Of a stretch of DNA of 64,000 bases, positions 24,061 to 35,289 are shown piece after piece. Positions within the stretch are counted from its first letter, which is position 1; each line of letters begins with the position of its first letter. Both the position numbers and the translations under genes were made by a program. This DNA is from Tilletia caries (taxonomy: Eukaryota > Basidiomycota > Exobasidiomycetes > Tilletiales > Tilletiaceae): positions 682,001-746,000 of the forward strand of contig JALUTQ010000035.1 in assembly GCA_032718865.1 (NCBI GenBank), written 5' to 3'. The notes under the pieces are model-generated. The model saw nothing but the letters and a program-made list of their open reading frames with translations, was not told where the DNA came from and ran no database searches.

Positions 24061-24132
24061 AGGGATGTAAGAAGTGAGTAGAGGATGTGTGTTGTGTTCT
24101 AGGCCAGCTAGGGGGAGGTAGGGCTCATAACT

Positions 24133-24407
24133 TGTTGAACATGATCAGGATCTCCGGGATCAGACTCTGCACACAGTGTAGAGGAAACGCTTAGGGGATG
24201 GGATTGCAATGGAGAGACTACAGGGATCTTATAGGAAGCAGGACAGACTGATAGGAGAGACTGAGAGTGAAGTAGTAAGGAAGGTAGATGCTGAGGACGA
24301 CTGTTAACCGTTGATCGTTGAGCTTGAGGTGCAGGTCGGAGTACTGGTGGAGGAAGGTCGGTCCGGTTTGGCCGAGATGTATGGTGTCGCGAGGACAGGC
24401 TTCAACA
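24133..24407 (-). repeat. Copia LTR (275 bp) with half-tRNA-type primer site
   Basis: On the minus strand TGTTGAAGCC..TTCAACA, and nearly the same length and sequence as the LTR at 59030-59303. Just inside, TTATGAGCCC is complementary to an initiator-Met anticodon region (CUCAUAA), as in Copia elements primed by a half tRNA. Confidence 0.8.
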
Positions 24408-24830
24408 GTCCCGGAGCGTCACGTGAGGTTTCATTGTATTTCTCGAAAAAGCAAAATTGTGTAACACCAGCTGGGTTGATCCCTGGACCTTGGTACACTT
24501 TTTCACTATTGTTCTCGAGTCTACTGCACTACCAACACAGCCATCACTGCATCTTGACAATCAACTTCCCCGTTGGTATTCATAACCCTCACCGATTACT
24601 CCACACCCCGATCACCCAAGAATCAAGATGCGTTCGGCAGTCACCAATCGTTATTCACCACAACCTCTTCGAGATGTGCAGACGCTGCCGAAACGCATCG
24701 CCCACCACCCATCTCCTCGCCTCGTTCACTTCTCCTCTTCAAACGATCAATCCCCTCATTCTTGTCTGGCTTCAATTTCGCCTTATGATTCACTTACACT
24801 TAAGAGTTAAGATGAATCCTGTGGGGGAGG

Positions 24831-25422
24831 ATGTAAGGATTCTGGCCTCTGAGCTCTGACTTGATAGCAGTATAGCACCGTCCCCTGACTCTGGACTCAA
24901 TTCCTATCAGAGTATGACTCTGACAGGTTTGACTCTGACTCGCTTATGACCAATGTCTTGCATGTCATTGTTACGCAATGGCGACTCATTCATACTCCAT
25001 TTTTCCCATTCTCACCCCATCAATGTCAGTCTCCTTCAACCTCATGTACTTAGTCATTCTCCTGTTGTTGGAACTTCTGGATGATGTCGAGAATGTCAGT
25101 GTCTTGCCTGAGTAGCTTACCATGAGTCGTGCGAATGAGCCGTTCATAACTAGGCTATGACTCAGGCCCTGGGAGCACTCAGCGGGTTTCCAGGCCCAGG
25201 TCGAAAAGGTATAAAAGGAGACAGGCTCTTGCCCATTCTTTCCTCCCCTTTCGACCAACAGACACCTCACTCACATCACAGACACCAACTTGGCAATTCA
25301 CAGAACATTGCAGAGTTAAGTCTACCGTGTGAACCGTTGTGTCTATTCCTGAGATAAGATAAGATTGCTATTTACTTCGATTACTGCTAACTTGTATGAC
25401 TCTCTGCCGTATAACTATTACA
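24831..25422 (+). repeat. 3' LTR of an LTR retroelement, preceded by a polypurine tract
   Basis: 592 bp opening TGTAAGG and closing CTATTACA (TGTAA..TTACA). The purine run gtgggggagga immediately precedes it, as before a 3' LTR. A TATA box (GGTATAAAAGG) lies at about 25207. No matching second LTR is in the window, so the assignment rests on structure. Confidence 0.6.
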
Positions 25423-27242
25423 CCCCCCCGCCCAGTTGATCGAAGTTTTTCCGCCGATTCGGGCCGTAAATGGGACAACCGGATTGGGTATCAGCGGCTT
25501 TGAACTGTCATTCCTTCCACGATACCATCACCATCAATGTCCACGAACCGCGAACGCATCGTCGAAACAGCCACGAAATGAAGTAAGCGCCGCCGCTTCC
25601 TTCTGGGATCAACGGTCAACATCCGAGTTGCTCGCGTCGCCCACTCGCCCTCATTGCTTTCGTTTCCTTTTCTCAGTGCTGTCCCCTATCCCAGATTGCA
25701 CCTCCATCACTGACATTTTCCTCCTCCTGCAGAGTACAGTCGTTGATCATTTCCTCTTTCTTCTTCCGTCTGACAGGCTGTAGCTTCAGCTTCTTCTGGG
25801 TTTCTGGCCATCACCTGGCGGCTGGCGCATTGATCGATACGTTGAACCCTGCCTGTCCTCATGCTGTTTCCAAACCCTCTTCTTCTCAAAATCTCAAGGA
25901 TTACTTCCATCTTCCTCCACTCCAATTCCACTTTCCACAATCCACAGCTTCTCCCGCTGGCCGTTGGGCAGTTTTCACCTTACCGCTCGCACAGGTGACA
26001 GGAGCACGCCTCAGCAACGGAAAAGCAGTCCTCGCGATGAGTGACTCGCTGCATTCGTTCCGTGATCAGGACTGAAGAGCTGACTGCTCTCTCTTTCGGC
26101 TCTCTATCCTGCTCTCAAGTCAGATGGCTGAAACACCAACCCCTTCGCGTTCATTCCCGATGGGAGGTCCGACGATTTCTACCGTTGCGGCTCCACGGTC
26201 AACGGCGACCCGGTTTGCGGCTGACCGGAACGTCACTGAGAAACCCACAGGGAGATCGGCGCAGTCGGCAGACATCTCCTTCGACATCAGGTTCTGCTGC
26301 TCCCTCCCTCCCTGGAACTGTCGCCAAGGTGAAAGTGCCCTGATTCATTGCTGGACGTCTCGAGAACACCTATGACTCGCTGACATTTACCTCTCCGGTA
26401 GGCGGGGGCTGGCTCCCCCCGTAACCCCCTCCCCCTCCCTTTGTGCTCAGTAGTCAGTAGCGACCGCCCGCCGTTACTCACAACGAATCAATAGTCAATA
26501 CTCGCACTGTGATACAAGGACCATCAGCGAGCAAGGGCACCGCTGAGACATCAGAGTTCGGACAACTCACCTGACAAGTTACAACCAAAGGTTGGTGAGC
26601 CCGGTGCCAAGTGAAGCCGAGAGTGCCGTTAAGCCGACTCTATACTGGAGAAAGACTTGCTGGCGAGGGAAGAACGCTGAACACTTGATCAAGGCAGCCG
26701 ACAAGGACAGCGCTGTGTGAGGGGTCGAAGACTCGCCGCTGCTGCATTACGTGCTTGCGACTGAGGGTAAAGGAGAACCTGCTTTGAGTGAGAAGGTTAT
26801 GTCAACTGTCAGCAATGAGCAAAGCAAGAAAGATGGTGTGCGTGAACTGTGAGCCATGGAACGAAAACCTGCTGCACAAAGCGTCGAGATCTGTGCGACT
26901 AGGGTGACGATGGGTGGATGTGCGACCGTGCGGGAGCGGCGAGGAGGACTTCACGTTGGAGTGTTGTAGCTAAAGGAGGAGGGCGTGGATGCGGAGAAAG
27001 ACCTTGGTGAAGGGCACGTTGATGACGCCGTTTCTTGAGCAGTCAATCATGGTACCGATGGTCTGAAATTGTGCGTGTTCGGAGCGAGCGAGCAAGTGAG
27101 GAGGTCGAGGATGAGCTTGTGACTGGGAGATCGGACATCAAGAAAGTGGCGGGAGCGTGCTGGAGACAGGACAGGAGAATATGATGGGTCTAGAAAACTG
27201 GAAGCAATCAGCATTAAGAAAAAGAGTAACAACAGTCAACAC
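25423..27242. other. No confident gene
   Basis: Mostly short frames. An 83-codon frame at 26124-26375 begins MAETPTPSRSFPMGGPT and might be a cut-off gag or host exon. Nothing else is recognisable. Confidence 0.3.
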
Positions 27243-27250
27243 GTCACACG

Positions 27251-27956
27251 CAGGGCTCGGCTCCGACTATAGTCGCACGTTTTTTGGCACAGTCATAGTC
27301 GTAGTCTTATGCGTTTTTTGAAAATCCGAAATAGTCATAGTCGTAAGTCTGACTATAGTGGCATAGTCGACTATAGTAGCAGGCTTTTGCGCAGCCAAAT
27401 TTTGCACTATAGTGTGACTATAGCCAAAATTGTAACGCCTGTGCGCCACTATAGTCGGACTTTGGGACAATAGTTTTCGCACTATAGTTGCACGTCAAAT
27501 TTCAGACTATAAATAATTATAGTGTAGGTCGCTTTTAATTGTCTAAAATCAGATAAAGTCAGGCTATCAATAATAGTCGCACTATGACTGGCTATAGTGT
27601 TTCATGGGCAATAGATGTCATAGTCTGACTATAGCGGTGGCGGTCGGGCCTGCGGCTATAGTCGCAACTCCAAGCTATATTCATACCATAACATATTATA
27701 GTCGGACTATAGCCGAATTGTTTGCTGCGACTATAGCCTTGATGTCCACAGTCCAGCTATTGTCCGACTATAGTCGCAAAATCAATTTTAGACCAGATTT
27801 TTAACGACTATGGCGACCATTGTCTTACATTTTCTAGAGCATAGTCATAGTCATAGTCGTAAGTGCGACTATCAGCGGCTGTGGCTATAGTCGCTCATAG
27901 TCGTATGAGGCTATAGTCGTAATAGTCGTAAAATCCCATAGTCGTGCCGAGCCCTG
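27251..27956 (+). mobile_element. A-family MITE (A2)
   Basis: 706 bp, ends CAGGGCTCGGC and GCCGAGCCCTG, perfect 8-bp duplication gtcacacg (27243-27250 and 27957-27964). The body is GACTATAGTC-type arrays. Confidence 0.96.
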
Positions 27957-27997
27957 GTCACACGCCTGCGTATCAAGGGCAACTCACAGAGTGGAAA

Positions 27998-28890
27998 TCA
28001 AGCTGTGCTTTGCCTGAGGAACTTGGTCACTACCAGATCCGAGATGCTGCGGTCGCCAAGTGGTCGCTGAGGATGGCAAAACTGGCCGGCGTGTGAAAAT
28101 ACCCGCTCCACAAGTGCTGTGGAGGCTGGGACTGAGTGTACCTGTCGGGCCAGTCTTCGAAGATGGGGAAGCGTGCCGTTTACATGGCAGCGTCTCCAAA
28201 AGTTCAAAATGCTGTCTGATGGAGGATACTTACTTTCGTCCAAGTACAATCGCACCTCGCGTTCCACTCGTAATCGTTTCGACTCAGGGACAGTTTCGGC
28301 GGGAAATGCTGACGCTCGGACAGAACGAAACTCGTCCAGGATATCGACTGGAGGAGGAGGCCCCAATCTGCGTGTGGTAGTGAGGGGAGGAATCGACGGT
28401 CCGGAAGTGTCGGTGCCGATGACTCCGTCCGCGTCTTCTCCGACTCGCTCCGCATGCTGAATGAGAATACCGATTGCTCGCTCAACGTCCTCAGGGTATG
28501 CACCCTCAAATCCTCTTTGCCGACGATCGTGTCGCGGGTCAAGGAGTGCTGCTAGCACCAGCGTATCGCTGGCAAGAGCCAACTTCCACCAGAACTTCAG
28601 CTCGTCCGTCATCCGTGCCAGTGCTCGGCAAACGGCCACGTCGTGAAGCTGCTGCTGCGTCACTTCGATGGCTCGCTTCAGTTGACAGTGGAACTCCAGA
28701 ACGTCCGCGTTCAGGACCGATTCCGGTCCCTGAGCCTGAAACTTGCGGTTGACGACCGCAAAATATGCGAGTGTCTCGTTGAACTGCTGAATTCCCCTCC
28801 ACTCGTCGCCCGTAAGGGTATATTGCTGCACCTTCTTCTTCGTTTGCTGATCGGGGCAAGCCGACACGAACTGGTCCAGTGATGGTCAAA
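27998..28890 (-). pseudogene. hAT transposase C-terminal half
   Basis: An open frame of about 297 codons with the hAT C-terminal region: WWKLALASDTLVLAALLDPR, then the dimerisation block LPHLRRLARQVHSVPASTAL and VERVFSHAGQF. The N-terminal half (BED finger, first catalytic residues) is missing because a Helitron begins at about 28885. The intact C-terminal frame suggests recent truncation. It cannot transpose alone. Confidence 0.85.
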
Positions 28891-29227
28891 GTAGGAGAGC
28901 TCGTCGCTGCTGATCATACCGAGAGTTCCAGCGATATTCCCATCACGGCCATCGACTCTTTTGTGTCGGCAGAGGTACCGCTCATAACACAACCACGACT
29001 CCGCGAGCTCATACTGAAATACATGATCCATCCCGGCACGCACGTCTTCAACGCCAATGGATCCCTGAACGAACGCTCCAGATGCCAGCGTGATGGGAGA
29101 TGCATCTATGGATTTCCGCAACCTCTTGCTGCGCAAACTTCCGTCGACCCCGTTACCCACCGCGTCGTGTACAGGCGGCGAACCGAGCAAGACAGGATGG
29201 TAGCTCAGTACTGCCCAGTACTACTGC

Positions 29228-29804
29228 TAAGGTTGTTCCCGGAGTAACGCGGAGGGCTCCGCCTCCGCACTTCCAAATTCCGCCGGAATTTTGACTTTTT
29301 GAGGCGAGCTCCGCCTCCGCAGACTAAGACAGAGCTAAAAAAAACAGCTCCGCGTTCCGACGGAATTATACAAAAGTTGGAATCCCAGCTCCGCGCTCCG
29401 CGTTTGTTCTGTGCGTTTTCATAATGCTCCTCCGTGCTCCGTGTATGCGGAGCTCGGAATTCCGCGGAATTCCGTCGGAGCGCAGTGGTGGTATAAGTTG
29501 CTCTCAGAATGACTCTAATACATTTAGAGCTATACATTTACCATCCGACATTGTTGCGGTATTGACTCTAGTGCTGTTTCGAAGTTCTCAACGGATGAAG
29601 ATACCTGTTTTATCCCCTGCGCATGTCTCGGCGATGCCTATTTTCTCGGAATTCCGCACATTTCCGCGGAACTTTTGCAGAATTCCGGCGGAGCGCACCC
29701 AAAAGGAGGTCACGTGACCCTTATTTTCGACTATCACGTGACCTCACGGCTCCGTCGGAGTTCCGCAAAACCCCAGCTCCGCGTCAACTCCGGGGACAAC
29801 CTTA
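29228..29804. mobile_element. L-family MITE in the Helitron Rep region
   Basis: 577 bp, ends TAAGGTTGTTCCCGGAG and the inverse CTCCGGGGACAACCTTA, perfect 8-bp duplication actactgc (29220-29227 and 29805-29812). The body is built from gctccgcctccg and ggaattccg units. Removing it re-joins the Rep frame directly before the HUH motif. Confidence 0.95.
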
Positions 29805-31080
29805 ACTACTGCTCATGTGGAACGGACACTGCCACATCGATGTCGTAATGTCGCCACACACTTTCATTTACATGTTCAAGTCATCTCGAAAGGACCGGAC
29901 TACGCAAGCTACCGAATCACCGCTCGGCGCTCAGGGTCAGCGCGCAGTCCAAGATGCCACCACTGCTGCCGCCGACTACATCAACGCCAGATACCTCTCC
30001 TCCACCGAAGCGACATGGCGAGTCTTCGGCTTCAAGCTCACCTCCAAGATTCCGACAGTCATTCGCCTTTCTGTACATGAGCCTGGCGGTAATCGAGGCC
30101 AGTTCGGCGGTCGACGGAATCAAGCCTCCGAGGCCAGTACACTACTGGCCTCGGAGGCCAGTACACTACTGAGATACTTCTTGAGGCCCCATCACTTGAG
30201 CCATCTCACATACACAGACTAGTACCAGACCGTCACTTTCATGCGCGCCGTTATCGACGAAGAACGTCAAGATCCGCGCCTGATTCCACCGAACACATTC
30301 ATCGAGCGTGCCGAGGTTGGGCTCAGAATCATCCCAAGGCTTCTTCACATTCGTCAACGAGGAGAGGCCATTGCTCGAGTCACCACCGTGCGGCCCTCCG
30401 CTGGAGAGGTGTACTACATCCGCGCCATCCTGCTGCACAGGCCGATACAGAACTGGATCGACATGCGCACAACTCCAGATGGTCTCATCCACGCCACCTT
30501 CAAACTCGCGGCCGCGCACGAAGGCTTGATCGAGCATGACAACGAAGCAAACGCAGTCATCTTGAAAGCCATCTCTCTCCACGTCGCGCCCGCCGACCTC
30601 AGATTCCTGTTCGGATTGCTCATCAACAAGGGGACCGCATCAAACTCGCTTCAACTCTGGCACGCTCATGCATCTTCCTTCGCCCGGGACTTCCTCCCAC
30701 TTCAGTTCAGCTTCCTGGCCGACGCACCGCCTGCCACGCGTGCACTTGCCAAGCGAGCCACTCTAGACGCAATCGACAAGGTACTATACTCATTTGGGCT
30801 TTCCAACAGCCGGGTCGGACTCCCAAACGCAACTGCACGCGACCCGCTCACAGACGAAGAGCGCGACTTCTTTGAGCCACAGCAGCTTCAATTGCGTACG
30901 CACGCTGCACACTCGCGAGCCTTCTTCACAGAACAACAGCATACAATTATAGAAGCTGTTCTGAGTGCGATTATTGAGCCTGCCCCAGACGTAACAAAAC
31001 GTCATCTGATTCAGGGTCGTGCTGGACGCGGTCAAACCTTTGTCACCAAAGCCATCGTGGATGAGCTTCGTGGTCATGGC

Positions 31081-31857
31081 CAGAGAGTCCCGAATTTTAC
31101 CCATGCCACTTTACCCACGCGGGGGTAAAAAGTGGGTAAAACTGAATAGGCGGCCTCTAAGCTTCCATTTTTACCCACCGTTACCCATGCAGACCCCCAA
31201 ATTTTTACCCTGGAACTTTTAACCCCACGTGGGTAAAAATGGTGCCGAAGGGGTAAAATTGTTCATCTCACTTGCAAATCCTCACTTTTACCCACTGAGG
31301 AGCGGGTTTTACCCACAAGCGCTTTACCCCTTGAGACGAATAGACCCCGAGTCTCGACCACGTGCTTGGGGTCTGCCCTATGTGAGACCCCTCTGACCAC
31401 TTCCGCTTCTCCGAGCCAGCACTCGCAGGGCCGAGGTATATTTCCGGTATCCACGACGATGAGCTCGAGCACTCCCATCTCGGCGAGGAGCCGCAGGGTG
31501 AACGATTTCTAGGCCGAGACGAGAAGGGAGGCAATCGTGGGGACCATAACTTCGATTTTAAAAGTAGTCACTGGGTAAAACTTGAATGGGTAAAATTTGA
31601 GGGCATGGGAGTGAGGAAATATTTTTACCCCAAGACTTACCCACAAGGGGTAAAGACTTGTGGGTAAAAGTCAGAGTCCACATCTCAACTCAGCACTTTT
31701 ACCCATTTCCTGAGCCATTTTACCCCGAGGGGTAAAAGAGTTGGGTAAATTTGGGCACCCTGCGTGGGTAAGGATGGGTAAAAGTGGAGGTTAAAGAGGC
31801 GCATGGACAATTTTACCACCGAGTGGGTAAAACCTGGGGGTAAAATTCATGGGTGCC
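31081..31857. mobile_element. M-family MITE in the Helitron helicase region
   Basis: 777 bp, made almost wholly of ttttaccca/tgggtaaaa units. Flanked by the direct repeat gtcatggc (31073-31080 and 31858-31865; the next base also matches). The left end CAGAG fits hAT-type ends; the terminal inverted repeats are imperfect (gaattttaccc shared). Removing it re-joins the helicase frame between Walker A and the next motif. Confidence 0.88.
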
Positions 31858-33399
31858 GTCATGGCCACATCGTCGCCGTCTGTGGAGCAACCGGTCTGTC
31901 TGCTTCTGCATTTGCTCGAGGAATGACAGTACACAAGCGTTTCATCATTCCCGTCATCGAAGACGACGACCAGAATCAAGCACGGCCGCCACTTCGAAGC
32001 GGCCTTCACTCCAACTCCGGCCAGGCCGCTCTGCTCCGAGAGGCATCACTCCTCATCATCGACGAGGTCTGGGCCTTACCCGCTGAAGTTTTGGAGGCCG
32101 TAGACGATGTTCTCCAAGACGTCATGGGATCTGACGAACCGTTTGGAGGTAAGGTCGTCCTCGCAGTTGGCGACCCCAGACAGACCGCGCCAGTGACGAA
32201 GGAGAACACAGAACAAGCTACGTTGGAGGCGTCATTTTTGACGTCCCCCCTCTTTGCCCACTTTAAGGTCCACGAACTTCAGCAAGCTCAGAGACAGGCC
32301 GGAGACCCCGCACTCTCCGCATGGGTGGATCGTATCGGCGACGACTACAGTCGGAACAGCATCGACCCCACCACTTTCTTCGACAACGTCGACTCCCTCC
32401 AGCTCGCCAAGGACTTCCTCTTCCCACCAGACGTTCTTTCCAACCCGAGATCGGTCATTTCTCGCTGCTTCCTCACGCCGCTCAACATCAATGTAGACGA
32501 ATTCAATGACATGGTTCTGGACGACCTCCCTGGAGAATATTGTGAGTTCTTCACCTCTCCATCTACTTTTCAACCACGCTCGCTCATACACATTCCCCCA
32601 TCACCGCTCACCTGCAGATGTCAAGCGATCCCATGATTCACTCAAAGACGTCGAACGCACAGCCTCCAACGCGGAGGACATCGACGCTGCCCTCACAACG
32701 ATCGCATCAATCTCCCATCCCCGGGTTCCGGAACATGAGCTTCGCCTACAGGTCGGTCAGGTGTGCTCAGTCTTGCGAAACATCAACGTCTACGCAGGTC
32801 TGGTGAAGCACGCTAGAGTCGAGATCCTCCGCATCAATTCGCGATCGATCACCGTTCGCCTCATCATTTCTGGCAAGACCTTTCTGCTTCCGAGGGTAAA
32901 CTTCGAGTTCCGTCCACAGTCATCTCCGTTCCGCATCGTTCAAAAGCAGTATCCCCTCTGGCCAGCTTACGCGTCCACCTTTCACGCCTGCCAAGGTCTC
33001 ACCCTCGACCGTTCCATAATCGACTGCACTACTCCGGTGTTCGCTCACGGGCAAAGATACGCAGCGCTCTCACGAACAAGGCATCGCACTCACACCAGAA
33101 CATTTATTCCCCCAGGTGTACTGATCGAGATTAACAACATCGTCTTCCGACCTTTCGTAGACATGCAATTGTAGTTCCATAGCTTTCCATGTTCTTCTTT
33201 CTACCCATTCGCCTCACTGCCTCACCGACTGATGTCTCCCGGTTCTCAACTCCGTCTCCGTCAGGATGGAAAGGCTCTGTACACCTCATCAACCCACCTG
33301 CGTCAGCGGCCGCCATCGGTTTCAACCTTGGATTTGCTCCGTCAACTAAAGGAATCCATTCCCACACGGCCCACCACTCGCCTCAGCGAGCACGCCAGT

Positions 33400-33413
33400 C
33401 CAATGGCTATAAG
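33400..33413 (+). promoter_or_regulatory. CCAAT plus TATA promoter of the OB-fold-like gene
   Basis: CCAAT at 33400-33404 followed by CTATAAG at 33407-33413, about 125 bp before the ATG at 33537, with a pyrimidine-rich leader between. Confidence 0.55.
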
Positions 33414-33536
33414 TACGTCCTCAGCGAGCCATCTCCTCCCCACTCTCAGATTTTCCATTCACTCACATCCTTTCTACTCTTCTCACCTTTACCCCACTTC
33501 CTTCCCTTTTGACCTCCTTTCCAGTACCTCGCAGCC

Positions 33537-34538
33537 ATGTCTTCAGCCTCGACGATGGATCAACTCCGGAACACCAATTTCGTCGGCTTCGTTCAGTTCG
33601 ACAAGGTCAAGAAGGTCAGCAAGACCGGCAGTGGCTACTGGAACACCTCCATTCGCGTCAGTACGCCGCTCTTCCTCCCTTCCTTGCCTACCTTTCCCGT
33701 TACTCACCTTTGCCACTGTTCCCCTCACCAGTTTGCTCTCAACGTTGCCGACACGGCGATTGTCTCTGCAGACGCAACTGCCTACTCAGCCACAGCTCCA
33801 GAGGTCAACAAGCTCTACTACATCACTGGTACGTACATCTTTCAACCTCTGTTCTTTCCACACGGCACACGCTATGATGCTAGATCCCTTCATCTACATT
33901 CCTAATTTCTTACAGCATCCTGGATTGGCACAGCTCGACCCACCCTCAGCATCCACACCTTCATGGAGCAAGACGATACCTCAAGCTTCGACGCTCCTTC
34001 GCCCATTATTACAGGAGTCGGCAGAGTCCCGGAGGTTCACAAGACCGAACTCAAGATTCGAATACAGACCGCCGGCTACGACCGGGAATCCAACTCTCGA
34101 ACGAGGACCGACCTCAACACCAATCGGACCGCGGAGCGTCGCTGGAAGGGCGTCCCTTGGCCAGAGGTCGGAGCCGACGTCTTCTTCGTTGGCAAGCTAC
34201 ACAGCCAGACAACCGTCGGATCCCGATACGAGATCCTGATCGAAGATATGACCTGGGCCAATCAATCCTCGAACAACACAAGCAACGGAAATGCACAGCA
34301 AGGGTCCTCTTCCTCCTCCTCTGCAAGGCCCTTCCTCGGCAAGCGCCGTCGCACTGAGACCACTGAGCTCACTCCCCTCACCAACACTTCAAGCTCTCCA
34401 TCTCTCATCGAAAATATCCTAGACATGCCCGCCTACGACTCTACCTCATCACTCAGCAGCTCGCCTTCTGCTTCCACCTCCCGACCTTCAGGAACAGGAC
34501 CTCTTCCGCCCTCCGGCTCCAGCTCCGCTTCCCGTTAG
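33537..34538 (+). CDS. OB-fold-like (single-strand DNA binding?) protein next to the Helitron
   Basis: Exons 33537-33656, 33732-33838 and 33916-34538 splice cleanly (introns 75 and 77 nt; GTCAGT..ACCAG and GTACGT..TACAG), giving about 283 residues with no stop. The N-terminal 130 residues have the rhythm of an RPA-type OB fold: FVGFVQFDKVKKVS, GYWNTSIR, a strand with TAIVSAD, then NKLYYIT and ARPTLSIHTF. A second conserved-looking block is VGADVFFVGKLHSQT and SRYEILIEDMTWA. The last 100 residues are Ser/Thr-rich with a basic GKRRRTE patch. It begins 360 bp after the Helitron helicase stop, on the same strand. Plant and animal Helitrons can carry RPA-like genes, so an ssDNA-binding partner is a sensible inference but not proven. 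The gene is intact, unlike the neighbouring helicase. Confidence 0.65.
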
Positions 34539-34744
34539 CCTTCAACAAACATAGCACCCAGAAAAGTCTTTCACTTTCTGTTCTCTTCCTCAGTCAAAAA
34601 TGAACCCTTTTAGTCCATACCAAAATATCTCCATGCCAATTTCAGAAATCCGAGTCATCATCTTTCTCTCACACTCCCATTCAGCTGACTGACTCCACAG
34701 TCCACATTCTGTTGGTCGTTTGGGCCGAAGGCACTTTCAGACTT

Positions 34745-35110
34745 GTGCATACTATAGTGCTACTATAGTATAATGAAATTCTGTGCGACATGAGTCTAGT
34801 ATAGTAGGTACTATACTACTCTTACTATAGTAGTACTATAGGAGTAGTATTATCCTACTCTTACTATAGTAGTACTATAGGAGTAGTATTATCCTACTCT
34901 TACTATAGTAGTACTATAGGAGTAGTATTATCCTACTCTTACTATAGTAGTACTATAGGAGTAGTATTATCCTACTCTTACTATAGTAGTACTATAGGAG
35001 TAGTATTATCCTACTATAATAGGAGTATAACCCCTCACAATGTAGTATAGTATACTATACTCATACTATACTGCTACTATAGTACTACTACTGGCTTACT
35101 ATAGTATTCA
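34745..35110. repeat. C-type tactatagta-rich tract with 39-bp tandem repeat
   Basis: An AT-rich stretch of tactatag/gtagtatta words. At 34817-35011 a 39-bp unit beginning tactcttactatagtagtac repeats exactly five times. No CAGTGTTGAA end is visible, so it is a fragment or relative of the C family. It might include the lost Helitron 3' end, which I could not define. Confidence 0.75.
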
Positions 35111-35289
35111 AATGTTACCATCCTCTCCCTTTCACTAATTGTGTATGATCGTTCATACAAATCTCGGTCGTGGGGGGCATGAATCAACAGTAAGGCATTC
35201 AATTGAGGACTCGGAGCTGGCAGACAAAGAACTAGGAGGGCACAGCCCTACGGCGCCATGATTCGGCGCTGTGTCTGACGTTTTTCCTT

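Larger units (their letters stand above)
28885..33174 (+). pseudogene. Helitron Rep/helicase protein, 5'-truncated, interrupted by two MITEs
   Basis: The pieces 28885-29227, 29813-31080 and 31866-33174 (intron 32542-32617, GTGAGT..CTGCAG) read as one Helitron protein. The Rep part has GRCIYGFP, VVYRRRTEQD, the HUH motif GHCHID and INARYLSSTEATWRVFGF. The middle region has EVYYIRAILLHRP. The PIF1-like helicase has a Walker A region GRAGRGQT (consensus GxAGTGKT; Lys is replaced by Gln), Walker B LLIIDEVWALP, GDPRQTAPV, and HACQGLTLDRS plus YAALSRTRH. A TAG at 30220-30222 replaces a residue in a conserved TYTEYY-like segment, and ASEASTLL is tandemly duplicated just before it. The N-terminus is cut by the junction with a hAT. 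Rolling-circle replication was its role; this copy is defective. Confidence 0.92.

Noticed and set aside
31081..31857. Interstitial telomere repeat
   Set aside because: Units occur in both orientations, the element has an 8-bp target duplication, and it is inserted in a coding frame.
34817..35011. Regularly spaced repeats resembling a CRISPR array
   Set aside because: Units are contiguous 39-mers without spacers, and the genome is fungal.
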